From assembly GCA_902462665.1 (NCBI GenBank), contig CABQCM010000006.1, forward strand, positions 1 to 13,343: 13,343 nt of DNA, written 5' to 3'. Under the pieces are notes generated by a model. That model saw only the letters and a program-made list of their open reading frames with translations. It did no database searches and was not told the DNA's origin. Within the stretch, counting starts at the first letter, position 1. Each line of letters opens with the position of its first letter. This document shows, in pieces, positions 1-5,140 of the stretch. Made by a program: the position numbers and the translations under genes. The DNA is from an uncultured Oscillospiraceae bacterium (lineage in GTDB: Bacteria > Bacillota > Clostridia > Oscillospirales > Acutalibacteraceae).

Positions 1-213
1 AGTAGTGGCGGAGGAGGACTGAATGACCGCCGTCACCAGCACGCCCAGCAAAAAGCCAAAAAAGGGATTGCGGGTGAGCTTTTCCATCAAATTATTCATT
101 TTCGGGCCGGCGGCCGCTTCCAGGCCATCTCCCATGTACTGCATTCCAAACAAAAAGGCCCCCAAGCCCCCGAGAAGCACAATCAGATTTCCCAATCCCA
201 TTTGGTCTACCAC
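1..213 (-). CDS. Na/Pi-cotransporter family protein, N-terminal part (runs off the window)
   Basis: Membrane protein of the Na+/phosphate cotransporter family (NptA/PF02690 type), expected in the cytoplasmic membrane and moving phosphate with sodium. Only the first 71 residues are present; the gene continues past base 1. Seen: a first hydrophobic segment (residues about 9-25, with LLGGLGAFLFGM), the GDGLE stretch at 28-32, a second hydrophobic segment at about 51-64, and the family signature QSSSATT at 65-71. After an upstream in-frame stop, the only usual start codons are GTG at 213 and ATG at 201. Neither has a good ribosome binding site, so the exact start is uncertain. It lies about 100 nt after a sigma-A-like promoter. 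The substrate is inferred: some family members act with PhoU-like domains, and that part is outside the window. Confidence 0.85.
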   Translation of the reverse strand, partial: MVDQMGLGNLIVLLGGLGAFLFGMQYMGDGLEAAAGPKMNNLMEKLTRNPFFGFLLGVLVTAVIQSSSATT

Positions 214-317
214 GTCCCAGCTTTGAAACTTTCCCCTCGCCCATTTCCTTATGATAAAATACCTTTAGAAAAGACAAGGTAAATAAACTGTAAAATCTAA
301 GTCAAGCATTTATTTCT

Positions 318-346
318 ATCATACCGTTTTTAAGACGTAATTGCAA
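318..346 (-). promoter_or_regulatory. Candidate sigma-A promoter for the Na/Pi-cotransporter gene
   Basis: Reading the minus strand, a -35 hexamer TTGCAA (341-346) is followed after exactly 17 nt by a -10 hexamer TATGAT (318-323). That is 4 of 6 and 5 of 6 matches to the consensus. The surrounding DNA is AT-rich compared with the genes. Transcription would begin near 311 and give a leader of about 100 nt before the transporter gene. This is the best promoter match in the left kilobase, but hexamer matches alone are weak evidence. Confidence 0.5.
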
Positions 347-348
347 GA

Positions 349-380
349 GTTGCAGCCAAAAAAGTCGAAATTTCTGCAAC
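349..380. repeat. Inverted repeat next to the promoter -35 (possible operator)
   Basis: GTTGCAG at 349-355 and CTGCAAC at 374-380 form a perfect 7-bp inverted repeat with an 18-nt AT-rich spacer. It starts 3 bp upstream of the -35 hexamer of the candidate transporter promoter, a position where activators or repressors bind. The -35 hexamer TTGCAA itself resembles a half site. No regulator is identified. Confidence 0.35.
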
Positions 381-464
381 GAGAAACACCATAAACTGGA
401 TTCTCTATCACGCCACCCCGCTTTTTCGGAGATAAAAACAGCCGCCCTCTGCGTTCGCCTCGTT

Positions 465-483
465 AAAACAGCCCGCTCGGGCC
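465..483 (-). terminator. Candidate intrinsic terminator after the spoVM/structured RNA region
   Basis: On the minus strand GGCCC (483-479) pairs with GGGCT (474-470) around a GAGC loop, one pair being G-U. The hairpin is followed by GTTTT (469-465). The stem is short but GC-rich. It would end transcripts that cover the 51-residue gene, spoVM and the structured RNA. A second T-run (438-434) lies a little further on and may back it up. Confidence 0.45.
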
Positions 484-644
484 TTTGCCGGCTTTGTGAA
501 ATCTGTTTTAGGGTACAAAGGAAAAGCCTTGAAGGGCCCGCCATGGCTCGGCAATACCAAATGCCTCCACCCGCGGTCCCTCAAGGGCTTTGTTCCTATG
601 ATGGCTTACCAAGCCACGATTGAACCGAACGCCTACCACGGCGC
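465..644 (-). ncRNA. Unidentified structured RNA element (ncRNA or leader-like), candidate
   Basis: This stretch after spoVM has no convincing coding frame but a dense set of pairings when read as minus-strand RNA. The core is a rod of about 79 nt: ACAAAG (593-588) with CTTTGT (520-515); CCTTGAGGG (586-578) with CCCTTCAAGG (536-527), one bulge; CCGC (576-573) with GCGG (541-538); GTGG (570-567) with CCAT (546-543); GGCA (565-562) with TGCC (553-550); loop of 8. Before it are hairpins GCGCC/GGCGT (644-640, 633-629) and TGGCTT/AAGCCA (616-602). After it, a second ACAAAG (497-492) could compete for the same CTTTGT, and then comes the terminator hairpin. G-U pairs at three places (570/543, 644/629, 483/470) become A-C mismatches on the other strand, which favours the minus strand. 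I could not match it to 6S, SRP, RNase P, tmRNA or a riboswitch class. The ends are approximate. Confidence 0.4.
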
Positions 645-651
645 TATGTTT

Positions 652-732
652 TCATGCGTTCTTTTTGATCCCGAAAATCTTGCGCAGGATTCCCCTTAGC
701 GCCCTCGGGCTTTTGACAACCACAATCTGCAT
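652..732 (-). CDS. spoVM: Stage V sporulation protein M (26-residue membrane-curvature peptide)
   Basis: Tiny amphipathic peptide that inserts shallowly in the convex outer forespore membrane and anchors the SpoIVA coat basement layer. The 26-residue length equals B. subtilis SpoVM. The alignment is gapless: Lys7, Pro9 (the residue needed for correct helix shape), Leu12, Gly14, Ile15, Arg17 and Gly21 all match. The middle reads KSPRALRGILRKIFGIK, a basic amphipathic helix. Phe11 of the Bacillus protein is Ala here. Two in-frame ATG codons exist; the one at 732 is 9 nt from a perfect GAGGAGG, the one at 738 only 3 nt, so 732 is chosen. The gene follows the 51-residue gene by 19 nt and is probably cotranscribed with it. 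Position downstream of thiN matches the Bacillus order, although two genes now intervene. Recognition comes from recalled homologues and gene order. Confidence 0.88.
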   Translation of the reverse strand: MQIVVVKSPRALRGILRKIFGIKKNA

Positions 733-741
733 ACCCATTTG

Positions 742-748
742 CCTCCTC
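742..748 (-). promoter_or_regulatory. Strong ribosome binding site deciding the spoVM start
   Basis: GAGGAGG on the minus strand lies between the stop of the 51-residue gene (752-754) and spoVM. Spacing is 9 nt to the ATG at 732 and 3 nt to the ATG at 738. The first is workable and the second too short. This gives a 26-residue product, the length of characterised SpoVM. Confidence 0.8.
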
Positions 749-751
749 AGG

Positions 752-907
752 TCAGCATTTGAGATGGGATATTCCCATCAGAACCATGGCTATGGCCAGC
801 ACCGTTACCATCAGTTCGGCAGGACAAACGCAAGAAATCAACAAACCGACGCCGAACGCAATGGCGATAATGCCTCCACCGCCGCTTCCGCATCGCCTAC
901 CGCCCAT
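752..907 (-). CDS. Small Gly/Cys-containing membrane protein of unknown function (51 residues)
   Basis: Short protein with a basic, glycine-rich head (about residues 1-12, with GGRRCGSGGGG), two hydrophobic stretches (about 12-27 and 33-46) parted by a Cys-Pro turn, and a terminal Cys. This looks like a small helical-hairpin membrane protein. I recall similar 45-60 residue proteins with a GLGLLI-like first segment and a cysteine at the end in other Clostridia, without known function. The ATG at 907 is chosen because it begins the glycine-rich head; its ribosome binding site is weak (GGTGG, 5-6 nt). A start further upstream in the same open frame is possible. spoVM begins 19 nt after its stop, so shared expression, perhaps during sporulation, is inferred. 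Confidence 0.6.
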   Translation of the reverse strand: MGGRRCGSGGGGIIAIAFGVGLLISCVCPAELMVTVLAIAMVLMGISHLKC

Positions 908-932
908 AACATACCACCGCCGTTTCCATAAC

Positions 933-960
933 CTAATACCATTGTACGCAAGCACTTCAA
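933..960 (-). promoter_or_regulatory. Weak candidate promoter for the 51-residue gene and spoVM
   Basis: Minus strand TTGAAG (955-960) and TATTAG (933-938) are separated by 16 nt, with TG one base before the -10 hexamer (extended -10). Each hexamer matches 4 of 6 bases. The start would lie about 19 nt before the ATG at 907. A GTACAAT stretch within the spacer resembles part of a sigma-E -10 element, which is of note because spoVM is sigma-E controlled in Bacillus, but no matching -35 was seen. The rest of 908-1060 shows nothing else. Confidence 0.25.
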
Positions 961-1060
961 TTTGGTGCATAAAAACTGCCCGATGGAGAAATCGGCCGTG
1001 TCTTTCCAGGAGTAAGCCGAGGCTGTTTCCTTGTGGATCACCGAGAAAGCTTCCCCTCAC

Positions 1061-1099
1061 AAAAGCGCAGACCGCGCGTTCAGGATAACGCACGGTCTG
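1061..1099 (-). terminator. Rho-independent terminator after the dockerin-protein gene
   Basis: On the minus strand a 13-bp stem (1099-1087 with 1080-1068, one G-U pair, otherwise perfect) closes a 6-nt loop. CGC and four T (1064-1061) follow. It begins 24 nt after the stop codon of the dockerin gene. It is the strongest terminator in the window and separates the long operon or dockerin transcript from the spoVM unit. Confidence 0.8.
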
Positions 1100-1123
1100 T
1101 GTGATGATATTACAATTTTTCGA

Positions 1124-3313
1124 TTATGCTGAAGTTTTCTCTACGGGAAAACGGTCAATTAACTGAACCGAGTGCTGGAGAATCAGCAACGCATCGGACG
1201 CATCAATCCGATCGTCGCCGCTGACATTGGCCGCCAGCTTTTGTTTTTCATCCAGTGAAATCAGACCCACGCTGTATTGCAGCGCAAGCAAAGCATCCGA
1301 CGCATCCACCCGTCCGTTTCGATCCACATCCCCGAATACCACGTCCGACACGGTTACGGCGCACTGCACGGCACGGCCGGTATCCTGGCTGGTGGCTGTG
1401 ATGACAGCGGTACCTGGCTTGAGGGCCGTCACAATCCCATTAGGCGAGACGCTAGCGACAGTCTCATCGGAGGAAGTCCAGTCCACCCATTTGTTGGCCG
1501 CGTCGTCGGGGGTCAGCGTACAATGCAGCTTAGTCTGCGCGAGCGTGGTCAGAGTCAGGGACGATCGGTCGAGCGACAGGCCGCTGACCGCCGTCTGACT
1601 GCCTGCGCTTGCACGTGCAAAGACCGTGCGGTAAGTATAATCGGTCAGTTCGCCGTCGCAAAGCACATTGTGCAGGGTAATTTGAAATACATCCCCCTGC
1701 GAGTAAGTGATTCCCGCATTGTAAAATGTGACCTGATTGTCGCCAAGCAGCCGGTACAGCTCATATTCTTCGGCAGTCTCGTCGGTAAAGCTCCAGGTTG
1801 TTTCGCTGTTGAGGTTCGTGACTTCGACCGTAGTGGAATCGGTCACACGATATCGGCCGTTATAAAAGCGGGCGGTCCAGCGGAAGCTACTGTAGTTAAG
1901 ATCGGTCAGCATGATTCCCTTAGAAGGCCAGGCCACCAACACGACGTCGCTTTCTTGGTATCCATTGAGCTTGTGTACCCCCTGCCCCGCGCAGACCCCC
2001 AAGCCGATGTTCTCCCAATTGGGGTCGAGCAGATTATAACGATGCCCGCAGGCAATCACATCGCCGTACGCCTCTTGCAGCGCTTTTTGAAGGCTGCCGA
2101 TGATGTCGTCTGCACCAAAATAGCTGGCAAAATATAAATTTTCTCCATTGCCAGCCTGGGCAAGCTGATAAAACTCATCCGGCACTCCTTCGGGCTGAGG
2201 CGGGAAATGCGGGCTAGGATTGCTGATATGCTGGCTGCTCAAGTACACAGTGAGCACCGCCTTATGCTGGCTCGCGTTGCTATAATACTCCGAAAGAGCG
2301 AGCTTGGGTAGACCCGCTCCCGCGCGAATAGCGTTGATGTAGCCCACCGAAGCTTCCAGAATACGCGGGTCTACCGTCCCCGCCCGCAGAGGAAGCTGAT
2401 CGTAAATATAATCCTCCGTAAAATACTTTTCGACCGAGTTGTGAAGCTCCACCGATGCGGCAAATTCCCGCTGAGCATCGGCCAAAAGAGCTTGTTCCTC
2501 TTCAGTCAGCGGCACCGTGTTTTTGGGATCTAAAATAGCCGGATCCACAAAATAAACGCCCATGCGATTCTCATGAAAATCAAAACAGGCATAAGACGCG
2601 CTGGGATCAATGTTATAATTGCGGGCGTAGGAAGCATACATCACCGGAACTGGGCAAACAGCTCCGCTGTTTCCCAGCATAATCAAGCTGACGTAAGAAC
2701 TCTGCCCCGTCGCGTTGGCGTAATCATAAAAATTGCTTCCATTTTCTTTTAACTGCTGATTGATGAAAAATAACTGCTCGTTGAAGGTGAAAGAGGACGG
2801 CTTTCCTCGTTGGGATGCGACCGCGTTGTACATCATCACGCCATGCTGCTGCAGACCGGCGAGATATCGATCCTCATCGGCACGATAGCGATCCTGATAC
2901 CGCTGCATCTCCTGCCATTGATAGCGGCCAAGGCAAAGATACAGAACCCGGTCGTCGTCATCGGTGACAATCCAGGGAGAATAGTTGGTATAAGTATCGC
3001 CATAACTGATCTCCGGAGTGGTAAATCCGGGGGTAATCGTGCCGTAAATTTTAATGTCGCCGCCGGCATCGGTTTCAAGGTACAGATAATCGGCAAAATT
3101 ATCGCTATAATACGTATAGGCTTTGCCGCCGAAGGCGGAGTCGGTCACAAGGCGCGGTTGCCCGAAGGAAGCTGAAATTTCTTCCACACTTTGCCCGGCA
3201 TACAGGTTTTTTCCGCCGACGGCAAGCAACAGTTCTCCTTCCTCGGCCGAAGCGGCTGGAAGACCCACAAGGGCCAGCACTACCGCTAAAAGCATTGCAA
3301 AACATTTTTTCAT
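1124..3313 (-). CDS. Secreted CAP-domain protein with Ig-like domain and type I dockerin
   Basis: Exported 729-residue modular protein. Seen in order: signal peptide (1-23, MKK start, hydrophobic core, cleavage after ASA); a region at about 30-265 with GQSVEEISASFGQP, like CAP-associated N-terminal domains; a CAP/SCP-type domain at about 318-565 with His350, GEN at 390-392 and GHRYNLLDPNWENIGLGV at 423-440; a bacterial Ig-like (Big2) domain at about 575-657; and a dockerin at 659-718. The dockerin has two calcium loops: D662, D664, N666, D670, D673, and N696, S698, D700, D704, D707. Both are followed by the repeated ALL..LQ.SV helix. Dockerins attach proteins to cohesins on scaffoldins or the cell surface. 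No glycosidase domain is present, so the role is not obviously plant-wall degradation. The ATG at 3313 follows AAGGAAGG by 7 nt and starts the signal peptide; an in-frame extension to 3412 would bury it. The gene lies 80 nt after thiN. Confidence 0.85.
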   Translation of the reverse strand: MKKCFAMLLAVVLALVGLPAASAEEGELLLAVGGKNLYAGQSVEEISASFGQPRLVTDSAFGGKAYTYYSDNFADYLYLETDAGGDIKIYGTITPGFTTPEISYGDTYTNYSPWIVTDDDDRVLYLCLGRYQWQEMQRYQDRYRADEDRYLAGLQQHGVMMYNAVASQRGKPSSFTFNEQLFFINQQLKENGSNFYDYANATGQSSYVSLIMLGNSGAVCPVPVMYASYARNYNIDPSASYACFDFHENRMGVYFVDPAILDPKNTVPLTEEEQALLADAQREFAASVELHNSVEKYFTEDYIYDQLPLRAGTVDPRILEASVGYINAIRAGAGLPKLALSEYYSNASQHKAVLTVYLSSQHISNPSPHFPPQPEGVPDEFYQLAQAGNGENLYFASYFGADDIIGSLQKALQEAYGDVIACGHRYNLLDPNWENIGLGVCAGQGVHKLNGYQESDVVLVAWPSKGIMLTDLNYSSFRWTARFYNGRYRVTDSTTVEVTNLNSETTWSFTDETAEEYELYRLLGDNQVTFYNAGITYSQGDVFQITLHNVLCDGELTDYTYRTVFARASAGSQTAVSGLSLDRSSLTLTTLAQTKLHCTLTPDDAANKWVDWTSSDETVASVSPNGIVTALKPGTAVITATSQDTGRAVQCAVTVSDVVFGDVDRNGRVDASDALLALQYSVGLISLDEKQKLAANVSGDDRIDASDALLILQHSVQLIDRFPVEKTSA

Positions 3314-3393
3314 AATAAGTCCTTCCTTTACTCTCATACCGTTTTCCCCCGCCATTTTCGTGCGATACCATCCTTGACAAGGGAAAGCACGGT

Positions 3394-4029
3394 TTATCCT
3401 TCCCCTGCGCACCGAAGCACCACGACCGCTCCCTGCCGTACGGCAACGCGCGCTACGGAATCGATAATTTCATTGCTACAGCCAATGGGATAATCCCCGG
3501 TCAGCCGGGCGTCGGACAATGGATAACGAACTCCTTGCAGGGTAACGCCCAGCGCGTCGCCGTCCAAAGCAAAAATCGACAGATACGCAAACCGCTCGTC
3601 CCGCTCGAGCGTAATTTCTCCCTGCGAGACCACCTGAACCTGACAATCCGCATCGGCCATGCAGCCCCGGCAGCCCTGCTTACTCAGAAAACGCAGCACC
3701 CCCAAATTAGCCAGGGTATGATCCAGCCGCCCCCCCATGGCGCCAAGCAGCAAAAAATCACGGTATCCCCGGCTTAGCCCCTGTCGCACAGCATAGAGCA
3801 TGTCGGTGTCGTCCTTTTCCCTTGGCAGGGCGATGCATTCGACCTCTTTCGGAACCTCCCCGGTATAGGAGTCAAAGTCCCCTACCACCAAATCGGGAGC
3901 AAGGCCCATTGTCTGTATATGCTGGAGCCCCCCGTCGGCGGCAATGATAAAATCGCTCGGTTCAATCAAGGAACAAAGCAACACGGGGGATTTCATTTCA
4001 CCGCCTCCTACAATCACGCAACGGCTCAT
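3394..4029 (-). CDS. thiN: Thiamine pyrophosphokinase
   Basis: Transfers diphosphate from ATP to thiamine, giving thiamine diphosphate, the cofactor for pyruvate and transketolase enzymes, in the cytosol. The 211 residues fit the family. Motifs seen: DGG at 32-34, GDFDS at 50-54 and EKDDTD at 71-76 (metal and nucleotide site), GAMGGRLDHTLANL at 96-109, and a C-terminal IGCSNE at 182-187 in the thiamine-binding half. The ATG at 4029 has AAAGGA upstream at about 10 nt. Its place after rsgA follows the Bacillus order, but rpe, normally between the two, is missing here. An unproven 50-codon frame ends over the thiN start with an ATGA overlap. Confidence 0.95.
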   Translation of the reverse strand: MSRCVIVGGGEMKSPVLLCSLIEPSDFIIAADGGLQHIQTMGLAPDLVVGDFDSYTGEVPKEVECIALPREKDDTDMLYAVRQGLSRGYRDFLLLGAMGGRLDHTLANLGVLRFLSKQGCRGCMADADCQVQVVSQGEITLERDERFAYLSIFALDGDALGVTLQGVRYPLSDARLTGDYPIGCSNEIIDSVARVAVRQGAVVVLRCAGEG

Positions 4030-4264
4030 AGGCTCATCATCCTTTCTCTTATCCCATGCCGATTGTCCGTCTCCATCCTTTGGGGTTCGCCATTCACTTT
4101 GATTTCGGCCGGGCGCGCAGCAAAGGGACCTACTTTGCCGCGCAGTATCTGAGCACGCAAAGCCAGGCCCCTCTCCATCAAAATTTGAGTCTCAAAAACA
4201 GTGTATCATGCCGCGCATCCCTCCGAAGGAAAGCCCGGCGCCGCGATATCGCCGCTGGGAAGCG
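4030..4264. other. Gap between rsgA and thiN where rpe is expected
   Basis: 235 nt without a convincing gene. It holds a perfect 13-bp palindrome TTTGAGTCTCAAA (4184-4196), too tight to fold as a hairpin but suitable for a dimeric DNA-binding protein. It also holds a 50-codon minus-strand frame (4026-4178) that ends in a TGA overlapping the thiN ATG; the frame has no ribosome binding site and resembles nothing I know, including Rpe. No clear promoter or terminator was seen. Confidence 0.4.
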
Positions 4265-5140
4265 TCAAAGCTCCCATTCCTTAATCGTGCGGGCCTGCTG
4301 ATAAAGCTGAACGTAATTTTCATATCGGCCGGAAGCAATTTTCCCCTCCTGCACCGCTTGATAAACCGCACAGCCCTTTTCCCCCGTGTGCGAGCAGGAC
4401 GTAAAACGGCACTGCCCAAGATAGGGAACAAACTCTCGAAATGCAAACGCCAGATTGTCCTTGAGCACGGTTTCTCCCTCCAGCGACTCCAAAGAGGAAA
4501 AGCCAGGGGTATCGGCCAGATAACCGCCCCCGTCCAACCGGAACAGCTCGACATGACGGGTGGTGTGACGGCCACGTCCCAGCTTCTGGCTGATTTCGCC
4601 GGTTGCCAAAGAAAGGCCCGGTTCCAAAGCGTTGAGCAGACTCGATTTTCCCACGCCGGTATTGCCGCAAAAGGCCGTGACGCGCCCGCGCAAACGACCG
4701 CGCAGGTCATCCATTCCCTCACCCGTCGGGCAACAAACACAAAACACTGGGATTCCGGCCAGACGGTAGCGCGAGGCCAATTCCTCCCCGCTTTGAAGAT
4801 CGCTCTTGGTCAGCACAACCAGCGGTTCTACCTGACGATCCTCCGCCAAAGCAATCATTCGATCCATGAGCAACGGATTGGCCGTCGGCTCGCAGGTCGA
4901 GGCTACCACCGCCAACTGCTCCAAATTGGCCACGGGAGGACGGCCAAACTGATTGCGACGGGGCAGCACCTGCACAATCACGCCCACGCCCTCTGCTATC
5001 GGCTCCATCTCGACGATATCCCCCACCAGAGGGGACATCTCCTTTTTGCGGAAAATCCCCCGCGCCTTGCATTCAAATACAGCGCTGCCGGCTTCTACAT
5101 AATAGAAACCGGCAATGGCTTTTCGAATCAGTCCCTGCAT
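4265..5140 (-). CDS. rsgA: Small ribosomal subunit biogenesis GTPase RsgA
   Basis: Circularly permuted GTPase that checks and releases factors from the maturing 30S subunit; its GTP hydrolysis is stimulated by the subunit. 291 residues, typical. Seen: an N-terminal OB-fold (about 1-65); the permuted order G4 TKSD (111-114), G1 GNTGVGKS (159-166), a switch region GRGRHTTRHVEL (188-199) and G3 DTPG (210-213); and a C-terminal zinc site with Cys244, Cys249, His251 and Cys257. The ATG at 5140 overlaps the kinase stop by one base (TAATG), with GGGGGA just upstream. In Firmicutes RsgA is a known substrate of the PASTA kinase encoded immediately before it, so linkage may be functional. Confidence 0.97.
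   Translation of the reverse strand: MQGLIRKAIAGFYYVEAGSAVFECKARGIFRKKEMSPLVGDIVEMEPIAEGVGVIVQVLPRRNQFGRPPVANLEQLAVVASTCEPTANPLLMDRMIALAEDRQVEPLVVLTKSDLQSGEELASRYRLAGIPVFCVCCPTGEGMDDLRGRLRGRVTAFCGNTGVGKSSLLNALEPGLSLATGEISQKLGRGRHTTRHVELFRLDGGGYLADTPGFSSLESLEGETVLKDNLAFAFREFVPYLGQCRFTSCSHTGEKGCAVYQAVQEGKIASGRYENYVQLYQQARTIKEWEL

Noticed and set aside
92..277. Minus-strand 61-codon frame at the left end
   Set aside because: It overlaps the Na/Pi-cotransporter start in another frame; the transporter frame has the QSSSATT signature and membrane segments.
571..587. T-box-like words (GGGACCGCGG next to GGTGG) on the minus strand
   Set aside because: The words are in the wrong order for a T-box antiterminator, and no tRNA synthetase or amino-acid gene follows.
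617..627. GGTTCAATC on the minus strand resembling a tRNA T-loop
   Set aside because: No acceptor stem, D arm or anticodon arm can be built around it.
627..666. Plus-strand terminator-like GAACGC/GCGTTC followed by five T
   Set aside because: The loop is long, the T-run is the reverse of spoVM Lys codons, and no plus-strand gene lies upstream to need it.
496..699. Plus-strand 67-codon frame over the structured region
   Set aside because: No ribosome binding site, it runs over spoVM on the opposite strand, and the base pairing explains the sequence better than coding.
1277..2137. Plus-strand open frame of 286 codons opposite the dockerin gene
   Set aside because: It has no recognisable domain or start signal and mirrors the codon pattern of the well-supported gene on the other strand.
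3314..3393. Possible promoter before the dockerin gene (TTGTCA on the minus strand) and an 11-bp palindrome at 3372-3382
   Set aside because: No acceptable -10 hexamer at the right spacing, and the palindrome is too short to stand out from chance.
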